The position numbers and the translations under genes are program-made. Shown piece after piece: positions 28,092 through 36,777 of a stretch of 64,000 nt of DNA (position 1 is its first letter; every line of letters begins with the position of its first letter). The notes below the pieces were generated by a model. It saw only the letters and a list, made by a program, of their open reading frames with translations. It was not told the origin of the DNA and made no database searches. Origin of the DNA: Novosphingobium meiothermophilum (lineage in GTDB: Bacteria; Pseudomonadota; Alphaproteobacteria; Sphingomonadales; Sphingomonadaceae). Location of the stretch: the NCBI RefSeq assembly GCF_003171715.1, contig NZ_QGHL01000020.1:1-64000 (forward strand), written 5' to 3'.

Positions 28092-29210
28092 GTGTTCGTG
28101 TCGCGCCGCCAATGGCTTGGCAGTCTGGCCGCGCTGGGCCTGCTGCCATCGCGGCTGGTGGCCCGGCAGACGGAAACGCAAGCCATCCCGCCGACGTCCG
28201 GGCCCATGACCGCGGCAACGCTGGCCATGCTTCGCCGCGCGGCGGGAACGCCGGGCATGGTAGTGTTCTGGCAGCGCGGGCAGGACAGGCTAACGGTTCT
28301 TGCCGATGGTGTGCGCGCGGCCGGATACCCGCAAGCTGTCACCCCCCAGGACAAGTGGCATATCGGCTCGATCACCAAATCCTTCACTGCAACGCTTTTT
28401 GCCCGCGCGGTCGAAGCAGGTGCGATCGGCTGGGATACGCCGCTGGGCGCGGTTCTGGCGGATGTGCCGCGCCACCATCGCAAGCTCACCGGCATTGACC
28501 TCTTGAGCCATCATGCCGGGCTGGCAAAGGATATTCCGCTGCCCGCGCTGTTTGCCATGCCGCAACAGGAAGCAGATGCCCGCACCAGCCGCGCGCGCTA
28601 TGCCCAGATGGCGCTGGCCATGCCGCGTGCGGGCAAGCCGCGTCGCGGCCTCCTCTATTCCAACGCGGGCTATGTGCTGGCCGCACACATGCTCGAAACG
28701 GTCAGCAACCTGCCCTTCGAGGTGCTGCTGCGGCGCGAGGTGCTTGTCCCGCTTGGCCTTGGCAGTGCGGGATTTGGCCCGCCGGGATCGGCGGACAGCC
28801 ACAATCAGCCATGGGGGCATGATGGCGGTGTTGCCGTGTTTGCCGACAACCCTGCCGCCATGGCTCCGGCAGGTGGCCTGCATCTGACTGCGGCAGACCT
28901 CGCCAGCTACCTTGCCGCCCACCGCGACCGGGCGCCACTGCTCAGGCCGGAAAGCTGGGCGCAGTTGCACCGTCCCCGCTTTGGCAGCCAGATGGCGCTG
29001 GGCTGGTTCGTCGATCCCGATGGAAGCCTGTGGCACAACGGATCGAACACGCGCTGGTATGCCGAAGTGCTCATCGATAGCGGGACAGGCGCGGTCATGG
29101 GCCACTGCGGCAACGACATGGCGCTGTTTCAACGCCAGCGGCTTCTGCTTCCCCTGCTTCGCAGCGCAGCGGCAGCAATGCCCGAACAGCGCATGGACAA
29201 GCGGCCCTGA
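28092..29210 (+). CDS. beta-lactamase-family serine hydrolase
   Basis: Protein of 372 residues in the class C beta-lactamase/esterase fold (Pfam Beta-lactamase). The N-terminus has SRRQWLGSLAALGLLPSRLV, a Tat-like SRR signal. The nucleophile motif SxxK is SITK (93-96) and the second motif is YSN in LLYSNAGYVLAAHMLE; the third, KTG-like site is replaced near HNGSNTRWYAEV, where HNG could serve, as in esterase and DD-peptidase relatives. The substrate cannot be told: periplasmic esterase, D-aminopeptidase or penicillin-binding-like roles are all possible, and true antibiotic hydrolysis is unlikely on present evidence. The start is GTG at 28092 or GTG at 28098. Confidence 0.85.
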   Translation: MFVSRRQWLGSLAALGLLPSRLVARQTETQAIPPTSGPMTAATLAMLRRAAGTPGMVVFWQRGQDRLTVLADGVRAAGYPQAVTPQDKWHIGSITKSFTATLFARAVEAGAIGWDTPLGAVLADVPRHHRKLTGIDLLSHHAGLAKDIPLPALFAMPQQEADARTSRARYAQMALAMPRAGKPRRGLLYSNAGYVLAAHMLETVSNLPFEVLLRREVLVPLGLGSAGFGPPGSADSHNQPWGHDGGVAVFADNPAAMAPAGGLHLTAADLASYLAAHRDRAPLLRPESWAQLHRPRFGSQMALGWFVDPDGSLWHNGSNTRWYAEVLIDSGTGAVMGHCGNDMALFQRQRLLLPLLRSAAAAMPEQRMDKRP

Positions 29211-29227
29211 TCGCGCATTATCGGGAC

Positions 29228-29671
29228 ATGATCCGGCTTTCCAGATTCGCGGCCTGCGCACTCACGCTTTCTGTTATCACGCCAGCGCTGGCCGCCGATC
29301 CGCCCGCATGTCCGCCGCCTTCTGGTGACAGTCTCTGGCCTTCGGGTGCGTCAGCTGCCGAGGGCGGCGTTCTGGTGCCGGGCAAAGCAGCGCAAGTAGC
29401 CTTGCAGCAAGGCAAGGACGGCAAGTATTCCGGCAAGGCCACGGTCGATGTGCCCAGTGCAGGCACCTACGCCGTTTCGCTTGGAAGTGCTGCGTGGATT
29501 GACCTTGCGGAGAATGGCCAGGTGATTTCCTCAATCGGGCATGGCCACGGTCCGGCCTGCTCTGGCATTCGCAAGATCGTGCGCTTCACCCTGCATCCCG
29601 GCAGGCACGAAGTCCTGCTTTCCCGCAGCAATCAGGAACGGGTTCAGGTTCTGATCGAGCGAACCGACTGA
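29228..29671 (+). CDS. exported protein of unknown function
   Basis: Predicted periplasmic protein of 147 residues with a signal peptide (FAACALTLSVITPALAAD). The mature part begins DPPACPPPSGDSLWPSG and has a small beta-rich domain: GTYAVSLGSAAWIDLAENG, then SSIGHGHGPACSGIRKIVRF, then LHPGRHEVLLSRS. The HGHGPACSGIRK block is the most distinctive part and I recall it in a family of sphingomonad exported proteins without assigned function; its His and Cys residues might bind a metal or haem, which is a guess. It lies 17 bases after the serine hydrolase on the same strand. Confidence 0.8.
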   Translation: MIRLSRFAACALTLSVITPALAADPPACPPPSGDSLWPSGASAAEGGVLVPGKAAQVALQQGKDGKYSGKATVDVPSAGTYAVSLGSAAWIDLAENGQVISSIGHGHGPACSGIRKIVRFTLHPGRHEVLLSRSNQERVQVLIERTD

Positions 29672-29746
29672 CCCGCGCGATCCAGCGGCCACGCCTGCGA
29701 TTTCTGTCACTGGCCAGAGCGTGGCGGCAAGGGTAATGGCTGCAAA

Positions 29747-30394
29747 ATGCCCCCTGCCCTGTCTGTGCCAGCGACCGACATCGCCCCGCTGATCGGCCTG
29801 CTCGATCTGGCGGGTATTGCCGTTTTCGCGCTGACCGGGGCCTTGCTGGCCGCGCAATTGCGCCAGACATTCGTGACTATGGCCTTCTTTGCGCTGGTGA
29901 CGGGGGTGGGCGGCGGTTCGATCCGCGATCTGCTGATCGGCGCGCCGGTATTCTGGGTGCGCGATCCCTGGGTTGCGCCTGTGTGCCTTGGCGTGGCGCT
30001 GGTGGCCTGGTTCACCCCGCACCGCTGGTGGGAGCGTCCGGTGCTGGAATGGGCAGACGCAGCCGGGCTTGGGGCCTACGCGGTGCTGGGCACGGCAAAG
30101 TCGCTGGCATTCGGCGTGCCGCCGGTGCCTGCGGTGCTGATGGGCGTGATAACCGGCTGCGTGGGTGGCATCATCCGCGACGTGCTTGCCGGACGCCCGT
30201 CGATCCTGATGCGTCCCGAACTTTATGTAACGGCGGCGGCGCTTGCATCGGTGATCTGCGCGGGGGGCGCCATGCTGGATCTGCCGAACGGCGTGGTCTG
30301 GCCCGTCGCCGCGCTGGCCGGGTTCGGCCTGCGCGGCGCGGCGATCTGGTGGAAACTGGGCTTGCCCGCCTACAGTTCGCAGGGCGAGCTTTGA
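29747..30394 (+). CDS. TRIC-type cation channel family protein
   Basis: Inner membrane protein of 215 residues with seven predicted transmembrane helices, family UPF0126/YicG, the bacterial trimeric intracellular cation (TRIC) channels. The internal repeat is plain: FFALVTGVGGGSIRDLLIG in the first half and MGVITGCVGGIIRDVLAGR in the second, each with the GGG/GGxxRD signature. Homologues conduct monovalent cations, probably potassium, as homotrimers; glycine transport has been proposed for some. The start ATG at 29747 follows AATGGCTGCAAA with no clear Shine-Dalgarno. The gene is convergent with the oxidoreductase at 30405. Confidence 0.9.
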   Translation: MPPALSVPATDIAPLIGLLDLAGIAVFALTGALLAAQLRQTFVTMAFFALVTGVGGGSIRDLLIGAPVFWVRDPWVAPVCLGVALVAWFTPHRWWERPVLEWADAAGLGAYAVLGTAKSLAFGVPPVPAVLMGVITGCVGGIIRDVLAGRPSILMRPELYVTAAALASVICAGGAMLDLPNGVVWPVAALAGFGLRGAAIWWKLGLPAYSSQGEL

Positions 30395-30404
30395 GCGAGC
30401 GCGC

Positions 30405-31409
30405 TCAGCCGATCATTTCGACCACTATCTTGCCCACGGCCTGACGGTTCTCAAGCAGGGCGATGGCTTCGCGCCCCTGTTCGAGAGCGAAGCGTTGCGA
30501 GATGCGCGGATTGATCCGGCCTTCCTTGAGCAGCGCGAAAAGTTCCTCAACTTCGGCCTTGAAGGCGGCAGGCTCCCGCGCGGTCCAGGCACCCCAGAAC
30601 ACGCCGCAGACATCGCACGACTTGAGCAGCGTGAGGTTGAGCGGCAGCCTTGCAATCCCGGCCGGAAAGCCCACGACAAGGAAGCGCCCTTCCCATGCGA
30701 TAGCCCGCAGCGCCGGTTCGGAATAATCGCCGCCAACCACATCGTAGATGATGTTTGCGCCATTGGGGCCACAGGCGGCCTTGAACTGCTCGGCCAGCGC
30801 CTTGGACTGGGCCTTGTCGAACGGGGCGCGGCCATAGATCACCACATCATCGGCACCGGCAGCACGCGCAACCTGCGCCTTCTCCTCGCTTGATACCGCC
30901 GCGATGACGCGCGCGCCGAACGCCTTGGCCAGTTCCACCGCCGAAAGGCCCACGCCGCCCGCCGCGCCCAGCACAAGCACGGTATCGCCCTCCTTGATAT
31001 GGCCCCGGTCCTTCAACCCGTGGATGGTCGTGCCATATGTCATCAGCAGCGAGGCGCCAGTGGCGTAATCGACGCCATCGGGCAGTGCGAAAAGGCGCTG
31101 CACCGGGGCGACGACCTTCTGGGCAAGACCGCCATGGCCGATCATGGCAATCACCCGGTCGCCCACGGACCAGCCGGTCACGCCCTCGCCCAGCGCAAGG
31201 ATCCGGCCCGCCAGTTCGCTGCCCGGCGCGTAAGGGCGCTCTGGACGGAACTGGTAAAGATCACGGATCATCAGGGTATCGGGGAAGTTGATCGAGCAGG
31301 CGTGGACCTCGATCAGAACTTCGCCCTTGCCCGGCACCGGATCGGCAATCTCTTCAAGAACAAGCGTTTCCGGGCCGCCTGCCGCGTGGGTGCGCAGAGC
31401 CTTCATCAT
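30405..31409 (-). CDS. NADPH:quinone oxidoreductase, zinc-free MDR
   Basis: Cytosolic medium-chain reductase of 334 residues, quinone oxidoreductase group. The N-terminal GroES-like domain has VLIEVHACSINFPDTLMIRD and PGSELAGRILALGEGV; the Rossmann domain has the nucleotide motif VLVLGAAGGVGLSAVELAKAFG (named by ends), here AAGGVG as in NADPH-using members. The cysteines and histidines that bind catalytic zinc in alcohol dehydrogenases are missing. The substrate may be quinones or enoyl compounds. GGGAG lies upstream of the ATG. The 126 bases between leuD and this gene hold no other feature. Confidence 0.9.
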   Translation of the reverse strand: MMKALRTHAAGGPETLVLEEIADPVPGKGEVLIEVHACSINFPDTLMIRDLYQFRPERPYAPGSELAGRILALGEGVTGWSVGDRVIAMIGHGGLAQKVVAPVQRLFALPDGVDYATGASLLMTYGTTIHGLKDRGHIKEGDTVLVLGAAGGVGLSAVELAKAFGARVIAAVSSEEKAQVARAAGADDVVIYGRAPFDKAQSKALAEQFKAACGPNGANIIYDVVGGDYSEPALRAIAWEGRFLVVGFPAGIARLPLNLTLLKSCDVCGVFWGAWTAREPAAFKAEVEELFALLKEGRINPRISQRFALEQGREAIALLENRQAVGKIVVEMIG

Positions 31410-31535
31410 GCATTCTCCCTATCACCTGTGCGGAATCGTTCCGCTTGTCATGCAGGGAAGCAAGTTTTGGCAGGCTTGGGAAGCCCTCTTAAGCGACTGG
31501 TTAAGCCGCAGCATGAAAGAGGCTTGATTGGCCGC

Positions 31536-32138
31536 TCAGGCAGCCACGTCGGTTCCGCGCGCAAGGAAAGGCAGGCTTTCGCGCATCCGCGTCTCGTGCG
31601 CGGCAATGGCGTCGCCGCGCGCCATCGTCAGCCCCACTTCATCAAGCCCGTTCATCAGGCAGTGCTTGCGGAAGGGGTCGATCTCGAACGAGAACCGATC
31701 CTGAAAGGGCGTCGTCACGGTCTGCGCTTCCAGATCGATCATCACCGGATCGGTCTGCGCCACCTCCATCAGACGGTCGACCGCTTCCTGCGGCAGCACG
31801 ACGGTGAGGATGCCGTTCTTGAAGGCATTGCCCGAAAAGATGTCGGAGAACGAGGGCGCGATCACCGCCTTGATTCCCATGTCGCCCAGCGCCCATGCGG
31901 CATGTTCGCGGCTTGAACCGCAGCCAAAGTTGTCGCCCGCGATGAGGATGGGCGAGCCTTTGAACTCGGCGCTGTCGAAGATGTTGTCGGGATCGGCGCG
32001 CAGGGCTTCGAAGGCCCCCTTGCCAAGGCCCTGACGGGTGATCGTCTTGAGCCATCGCGCAGGGATGATCACATCGGTATCGACGTTCTTGCGGCCGAAC
32101 GGGATGGCCCGTCCTTCAATCTGCTTCACCGGTTCCAT
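31536..32138 (-). CDS. leuD: isopropylmalate isomerase small subunit
   Basis: LeuD, 200 residues, forms with LeuC the isomerase converting 2- to 3-isopropylmalate in leucine synthesis. Motifs: [17 protein letters not shown] near the N-terminus, [17 protein letters not shown] (the swivelling-domain signature) near residue 70, and [18 protein letters not shown]. The length is right for the bacterial small subunit. It lies alone on the minus strand, 3.2 kb from leuC, which is on the plus strand; in many relatives the two are neighbours. Divergent from sufE with 130 bases between, where promoters for both must lie. Confidence 0.96.
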   Translation of the reverse strand: MEPVKQIEGRAIPFGRKNVDTDVIIPARWLKTITRQGLGKGAFEALRADPDNIFDSAEFKGSPILIAGDNFGCGSSREHAAWALGDMGIKAVIAPSFSDIFSGNAFKNGILTVVLPQEAVDRLMEVAQTDPVMIDLEAQTVTTPFQDRFSFEIDPFRKHCLMNGLDEVGLTMARGDAIAAHETRMRESLPFLARGTDVAA

Positions 32139-32268
32139 GGCGCTCCGCTATAGCCACCGGGTCGCCGGATGCAACGGGGCAATGGCATCAAACCCTTCAT
32201 GCAACGGCCAAGCCGGGCCTGCCTTGCTGGCAAAGCAGGCAGTGGACCTCGGCAATGCTCGCGGCTAG

Positions 32269-32691
32269 ATGCAGCCCATGCGCACCCTCGACGACATCCT
32301 CGAAGAATACGCGTTCCTTGACGGCGATGAGCGCTATCGCCTGCTCATCGAACTGGGGCGCGAACTGGAAGACATGCCCGACGCGCTGAAAACCGATGCC
32401 ACGCTGGTGCGCGGCTGTTCGGCCAGCGTGTGGGTCTATCCGACGCAGCAAGAGGACGCAAAGCTGCACTTCCTTGCAGACAGCAATGCCGCGATCACCA
32501 AGGGCATCGTGGCGCTGGTGCTTGCCGCGGTGCAGGACAGGCCCGCGGCTGAAGTGGCCGCCACCGATATTGCCGAAGCGCTTGCCCCGTTCGAGTTGAA
32601 GAAGCAGCTTTCATCGAACCGCACGCAAGGTGTGCCCAACATGATCGCGCTGGTGCGCGAACATGCCGCCCGCATCGCCGCGGCTGGCTGA
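32269..32691 (+). CDS. SufE family sulfur acceptor
   Basis: Protein of 140 residues that accepts persulfide sulfur from a cysteine desulfurase (SufS) for Fe-S cluster assembly. The active cysteine lies in TLVRGCSASVWV (residue 50), and LTDADERYRLLIELGREL-like DGDERYRLLIELGREL is the typical N-terminal helix. The rest (DIAEALAPFELKKQLSSNRTQG) follows the family to the end. The start could also be the ATG at 32278, three codons later. In this clade stand-alone SufE genes occur apart from the suf operon; no suf genes are nearby. DUF454 starts 21 bases after. Confidence 0.93.
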   Translation: MQPMRTLDDILEEYAFLDGDERYRLLIELGRELEDMPDALKTDATLVRGCSASVWVYPTQQEDAKLHFLADSNAAITKGIVALVLAAVQDRPAAEVAATDIAEALAPFELKKQLSSNRTQGVPNMIALVREHAARIAAAG

Positions 32692-32712
32692 AGCGCACGG
32701 AGCCGGAACAAC

Positions 32713-33063
32713 TTGCGCCGCTCCCTCTATCTGGCTGGCGGCGTCATCAGTGTCGGGCTGGGCACGCTCGGCATTTTCCTGCCACTGCTGCCGACTGTGC
32801 CGTTCATGCTGCTGGCAGCCTTCTGCTTTGCCCGATCCAACCCCGCGTGGGAGCAGCGCCTGCTCGATCATCCGCGCTTCGGCCCGCCTCTGCGGGACTG
32901 GAGGAATCGCCGCGCCATTTCGCGCAAGGGCAAGGTGGGCGCGCTCACCGCGATGACGGCTGGGGTGGTCCTCACCGGATTGACCGCAGGCTGGCCTTGG
33001 GTGCTCATCCCGGCGGGAACCATGGGCCTGATGGGCGCATGGATCTGGACCCGCCCGGAATGA
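32713..33063 (+). CDS. DUF454 (YbaN-like) membrane protein
   Basis: Small inner membrane protein of 116 residues, YbaN/DUF454 family. It starts at TTG 32713, after GGAGCCGGAACAAC. The pattern LGTLGIFLPLLPTVPFMLLAAFCFARSNP (shown here by family ends LGTLGIF and CFARSNP) is diagnostic, followed by RLLDHPRFGPPLRDWRNRRAIS and two more hydrophobic segments. The function is not known; in some species the gene sits near haem genes. Its stop overlaps the ATG of the acyltransferase gene (ATGA), so the two are translated together. Confidence 0.9.
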   Translation: MRRSLYLAGGVISVGLGTLGIFLPLLPTVPFMLLAAFCFARSNPAWEQRLLDHPRFGPPLRDWRNRRAISRKGKVGALTAMTAGVVLTGLTAGWPWVLIPAGTMGLMGAWIWTRPE

Positions 33064-34142
33064 CGCAAGAAGCCGCGCAGGAACGCATCACCAGCGTGCA
33101 GGGTCTGCGCTTCCTTGCCGCCTTTGCCGTGCTGATCGGTCATGTCGAGATCTTTGCCTATCACCTTGGCCGGTTCCGGGGCGTGGAGCTGTGGCGCCCG
33201 CCGCTGATCGCCAGCACCGCATTTGGCGTTGATCTGTTCTTCGCCATTTCCGGCTTCATCATGATCTTTTCATCGCAGCGCCTGTTTGGCATGCCTGGCG
33301 CGCGCCGCACGTTCATGGCGCGCCGTCTGCGGCGTATCGTGCCGCTCTACTGGCTGGCGCTGGGCTTCACCGTGATATGGGGCTGGCGCTTTGGTCCGGC
33401 AGCCGATCTGCGCAGCGTGGCAAGTGCCTTCGCCTTTATCCCGCACCCCTCGCCGATCGCCCATGGCCGGATCGTTCCCCCGCTCGAAGTCGGCTGGACA
33501 CTCAATTACGAGATGCTGTTCTATGTGCTCTTCGCGCTGTGCCTTGGCATAAGCGCGCGCACCACGGCGTTGCGGCTAGGCACCTTGCTGGCTGTGGGTG
33601 TTGTTCTGGGCGCGGTCCTTTCCCTGCCTCAGCCGCTGGCTTACTGGACCGATCCGGTCGTGCTGGAATTCGCAGGCGGCATAGGGATTGCCCTGCTCTA
33701 CCGGAAAGGCGCAGCGCTACCCGCAACCTTGCGGCTGGGAATGGTGCTGCTGGCGGCCGTTCTGGTGCTCATGCCGTCTGCGGCCACTATGGGCGCTGGG
33801 GGACAGCACGCTGCGGGACAGAACGCCGCGGGACAAGGCGGCTGGTTCCGGCTGCTCACGTGGGGGGTGGCAGGATGGCTGGTGCTGTCGGCCACGGTGC
33901 TTGGACCATTGCGGCTGCGAGCGGCCGGCACATGGCGCGTGGGCGGGGATCTGTCCTACGCGCTCTATCTCGTCCACATGCCGCTGCTGATGGTCGCCCA
34001 GTTCCTCTGGCGACACTACCGCCTGCCCTATGGCCCGGCACAGGCCCTGCTGTTTGCCATCGGCATGACGGTGCTGTCCCTGATCGTGGCGGCGGCGGTG
34101 CATTTCCTGGTGGAAAAGCCGCTGCTTTCGCGCCGCGAGTAG
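33060..34142 (+). CDS. acyltransferase 3 family membrane protein
   Basis: Integral membrane O-acyltransferase of 360 residues with about ten transmembrane helices (OafA/NodX family). Motifs: GLRFLAAFAVLIGHVEIF with the conserved histidine, GVDLFFAISGFIMIF, ARRLRRIVPLYWL, GWTLNYEMLFYVLF and SYALYLVHMPLLM. Such proteins acetylate or acylate surface polysaccharides, peptidoglycan or lipids; the substrate cannot be told. I start at ATG 33060, which overlaps the DUF454 stop by four bases; the same frame is open upstream but overlaps DUF454. It converges on crtZ with 5 bases between stops. Confidence 0.9.
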   Translation: MTQEAAQERITSVQGLRFLAAFAVLIGHVEIFAYHLGRFRGVELWRPPLIASTAFGVDLFFAISGFIMIFSSQRLFGMPGARRTFMARRLRRIVPLYWLALGFTVIWGWRFGPAADLRSVASAFAFIPHPSPIAHGRIVPPLEVGWTLNYEMLFYVLFALCLGISARTTALRLGTLLAVGVVLGAVLSLPQPLAYWTDPVVLEFAGGIGIALLYRKGAALPATLRLGMVLLAAVLVLMPSAATMGAGGQHAAGQNAAGQGGWFRLLTWGVAGWLVLSATVLGPLRLRAAGTWRVGGDLSYALYLVHMPLLMVAQFLWRHYRLPYGPAQALLFAIGMTVLSLIVAAAVHFLVEKPLLSRRE

Positions 34143-34147
34143 GCGCT

Positions 34148-34663
34148 TTACTCCACAGCCTCGCGCAGCACCGCGATGCCCTGTTCGCGCTGGGCACGAA
34201 GTTCCTTCTTGAGCACGGCGGGATCGCGCGCGAAGATGAAACCGAAACTTACCCCGCCTTCCTTGCCGATGGTGGCATGGTGCAGCTTGTGCGCCTGCAC
34301 CAGCCGCTTGGCGTAGCCGCGCTTGGGCACCCAGCGAAACCAGCGCTGATGCACAAGCCCATCGTGAACGAGCGTGTAGATCGCCCCATAGGCCATGACA
34401 CCAAGCCCGATGAACGTGGCAGGCCACCAAGCGCCCTGCCCCATGATAAGCGGGCTGCCGAGCGCGAAGAAGCTGATCGAGATGGCAGCCCCGACAACGG
34501 CATAGAGATCGTTCTTCTCGAAGAAGCGATCATGCGGTTCGTGATGGTCGCGGTGCCAGCCCCAGCCCCAGCCGTGCATGATATACTTGTGGCTGGACCA
34601 TGCCACGAACTCCATGACCAGAACGGTGGCTAGCACGATGAGAATGGCGGCAAGCGTCTGCAT
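34148..34663 (-). CDS. crtZ: beta-carotene hydroxylase CrtZ
   Basis: Membrane di-iron hydroxylase of 171 residues that adds hydroxyl groups at C3 and C3' of beta-carotene to give zeaxanthin. All four histidine motifs of the fatty acid hydroxylase superfamily are present in CrtZ spacing: HKYIMH, HRDHHEPH, HDGLVH and HKLHH, on a scaffold of about four membrane helices. I start at ATG 34663 (MQTLAAILIVLATVL) after GGGAG; a GTG five codons upstream is less likely. No other carotenoid gene is in the window. It fits the yellow zeaxanthin/nostoxanthin pigments of sphingomonads. Confidence 0.93.
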   Translation of the reverse strand: MQTLAAILIVLATVLVMEFVAWSSHKYIMHGWGWGWHRDHHEPHDRFFEKNDLYAVVGAAISISFFALGSPLIMGQGAWWPATFIGLGVMAYGAIYTLVHDGLVHQRWFRWVPKRGYAKRLVQAHKLHHATIGKEGGVSFGFIFARDPAVLKKELRAQREQGIAVLREAVE

Positions 34664-34821
34664 GGCGCTCCCATACACCGCCCGCGAACGCGTCGCGACA
34701 CATTCTTACACTTTGCCCCAAAGGCCGGACACTTTGGCTGAATGGCGCGACAGGTTGTTTTTCCGGCGTTCATCTGGCTGACAGCATTTTGAGGGCCTCA
34801 ACCAAGCCGAGGAGAAATCCC

Positions 34822-35193
34822 ATGCGCAAGACCATCCTTACTGCCGCCCTCTCAGCCCTGATTGCCTCCGGCCTCGCCATGCCGGCAATGGCAAGCACCG
34901 CCCAGCCGGCCGCTCAGGGCGCCAAGCCCGCCGCTGCCACGCAGCAGGGCACGGGTCAGGCCAAGAAGATCCATGCTTCCGCCGCCCGCAAGGAAATGAA
35001 GCAGGAACGCACGGCGAAGAAGCTGAGCGCCAGCCATGAAGGCACGGCCGCCAGCACCTCTCTCGCCAAGGAAACGCGCGCCATGGAACGCAAGGCCCAT
35101 GCCGAGCGCAAGGAGCACCGCCACCACAAGATGAAGACCGCCGAAAAGCGCGCCAAGCATGAGCGCTCGGAAGGCAAGAACAGCCGTAGCTGA
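34822..35193 (+). CDS. exported Lys/Ala/His-rich protein
   Basis: Predicted secreted protein of 123 residues. The signal peptide is ILTAALSALIASGLAMPAMA; the mature part is low-complexity and strongly basic, with repeated ARKEMKQERTAKK, ERKAHAERKEHRHHKMK and EKRAKHERSEGK. It is likely disordered or a long helix. AGGAG lies 8 bases before the ATG at 34822. No family is recognised; similar short basic exported proteins are common in sphingomonads and are poorly conserved. A hairpin at 35206 follows 13 bases after the stop. Confidence 0.72.
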   Translation: MRKTILTAALSALIASGLAMPAMASTAQPAAQGAKPAAATQQGTGQAKKIHASAARKEMKQERTAKKLSASHEGTAASTSLAKETRAMERKAHAERKEHRHHKMKTAEKRAKHERSEGKNSRS

Positions 35194-35205
35194 CGCGCCC
35201 GCCGA

Positions 35206-35230
35206 ACCTGCCCTACGCGGTTGGGCAGGT
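35206..35230 (+). terminator. hairpin after the basic exported protein
   Basis: ACCTGCCC (35206-35213) and GGGCAGGT (35223-35230) form a perfect 8-bp stem with a 9-base loop, 13 bases after the stop codon at 35193. No T-run follows, so termination may be partial. Confidence 0.4.
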
Positions 35231-35275
35231 CGGCACTCCTGAACCGGCGCAACAAAATTGCGCCCATCCGCACGA

Positions 35276-35317
35276 AGGCCCGCCCTTTCCTGCTTGAAAA
35301 GCACAAAGGGCGGGCCT
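35276..35317 (+). promoter_or_regulatory. large leader hairpin before leuC
   Basis: A 13-bp perfect inverted repeat (AGGCCCGCCCTTT at 35276-35288 and AAAGGGCGGGCCT at 35305-35317) is stacked on a second stem (TGCTT at 35291, AAGCA at 35299) with a GAA loop. It ends 13 bases before the leuC ATG, so if transcribed it would sit against the ribosome binding site. There is no T-run, and no Leu-rich leader peptide was seen upstream. It may be a terminator without T-tract or a translation control element. Confidence 0.55.
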
Positions 35318-35330
35318 AACCGCAGGTGCC

Positions 35331-36770
35331 ATGTCGAACCCTGCCAAACCCCGCACGCTCTACCAGAAGATCTGGGACGCCCACGTCGTCGAACGCCGCG
35401 ATGACGGCACCTGTCTCATCTACATCGACCGGCATCTGGTCCATGAAGTCACCAGTCCGCAGGCATTCGAAGCCCTGCGCGCCGCAGGCCGCAAGGTGCG
35501 CCGCCCCGATCTGACGCTGGCGGTGCCCGATCACAACCTTCCCACCACGGCGCGCCGCACTGCCGATGGCGCGCGCGTGCCGATCGCGGACCCGGAAAGC
35601 GCACAGCAACTCGCCGCGCTTGAGCGCAACGCCCCGGAGTTCGGCATCCGCTATATCGGCGATGCCGATGTCGAACAGGGCATAGTCCACGTTGTCGGGC
35701 CGGAACAGGGCTTTTCGCTGCCGGGCGCAACCATCGTGTGCGGCGACAGTCACACCGCCTGCCACGGCGGCCTTGGCGCGCTGGCCTTCGGTATCGGCAC
35801 CAGCGAAGTGGAGCACGTGCTCGCCACGCAGACGCTCCTGCTCAAGCAGTCGAAAAGCATGGAAGTGCGCATCGAAGGCACGCTGCTTCCGGGCGTGACG
35901 GCCAAGGACGTGGTGCTGCACATCACCGGCGTGCTGGGCGCGGCGGGTGGCACCGGTTCGGTTATCGAATACACGGGGCAGGTGATCCGCGATCTTTCCA
36001 TCGAGGGACGCCTCACCATCTCGAACATGGCGATCGAACACGGCGCGCGCGCCGGGCTTTGCGCGCCTGACGAAAAGACCTTCGCCTATCTCAAGGGCCG
36101 CCCTTATGCCCCCAGGGGCGAGGATTGGGACAAGGCCGTGACTTGGTGGAAAAGCCTCGCCACCGATCCGGGCGCGACGTATGACAAGGTCGTGGTGATC
36201 GACGCCAAGGACATTGCACCGTCCGTTACCTGGGGCACCAGCCCTGAAGACGTTCTGCCCATCAGCGGCGTGGTTCCAGCCCCCGAAAGCTTTGCCGACC
36301 CTTCAAAGCAGGAAGCAGCGCGGGCAAGCCTTGCCTACATGGGCCTTGAGCCGGGCCAGCGCATGGAGGACGTGGAGGTGCAGAACATCTTCATCGGCTC
36401 GTGCACCAACAGCCGCATCGAGGACATGCGCGCCGCCGCTGCCGTGCTCAAGGGGCGCCGGAAGGCAGACAACGTGAAGTGGGCGATCGTTGTCCCCGGT
36501 TCCGGCCTCGTCAAGAAGCAGGCCGAAGAAGAAGGGCTGGACCGCATCTTCATCGAAGCGGGCTTCGAATGGCGCGAACCGGGCTGTTCGGCCTGCCTCG
36601 GCATGAACCCGGACAAGGTGCCTGCGGGCGAACGCTGCGCATCGACCTCAAACCGCAACTTCGTCGGACGGCAAGGCCCCGGCGCACGCACGCATCTTGT
36701 CAGCCCGGCCATGGCAGCGGCGGCGGCCGTCACTGGCCGACTGACCGACGTGCGCAAGCTCATCGGCTGA
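35331..36770 (+). CDS. leuC: isopropylmalate isomerase large subunit
   Basis: LeuC, 479 residues, aconitase-family subunit holding a 4Fe-4S cluster. Motifs: [11 protein letters not shown] at the N-terminus, [21 protein letters not shown] near residue 140 (named by ends), [14 protein letters not shown], the first cluster cysteine in [12 protein letters not shown] (358), and the other two in [11 protein letters not shown] (419 and 422). It partners with LeuD at 31536. The ATG at 35331 has a weak AGGT upstream that is partly adjacent to the leader hairpin. An unknown gene follows after 7 bases. Confidence 0.97.
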   Translation: MSNPAKPRTLYQKIWDAHVVERRDDGTCLIYIDRHLVHEVTSPQAFEALRAAGRKVRRPDLTLAVPDHNLPTTARRTADGARVPIADPESAQQLAALERNAPEFGIRYIGDADVEQGIVHVVGPEQGFSLPGATIVCGDSHTACHGGLGALAFGIGTSEVEHVLATQTLLLKQSKSMEVRIEGTLLPGVTAKDVVLHITGVLGAAGGTGSVIEYTGQVIRDLSIEGRLTISNMAIEHGARAGLCAPDEKTFAYLKGRPYAPRGEDWDKAVTWWKSLATDPGATYDKVVVIDAKDIAPSVTWGTSPEDVLPISGVVPAPESFADPSKQEAARASLAYMGLEPGQRMEDVEVQNIFIGSCTNSRIEDMRAAAAVLKGRRKADNVKWAIVVPGSGLVKKQAEEEGLDRIFIEAGFEWREPGCSACLGMNPDKVPAGERCASTSNRNFVGRQGPGARTHLVSPAMAAAAAVTGRLTDVRKLIG

Positions 36771-36777
36771 TCCGCGC

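Noticed and set aside
28092..29210. Serine hydrolase as an antibiotic resistance beta-lactamase
   Set aside because: SxxK and YxN are common to esterases and peptidases, the third motif is not a clear KTG, and the context is core genome.
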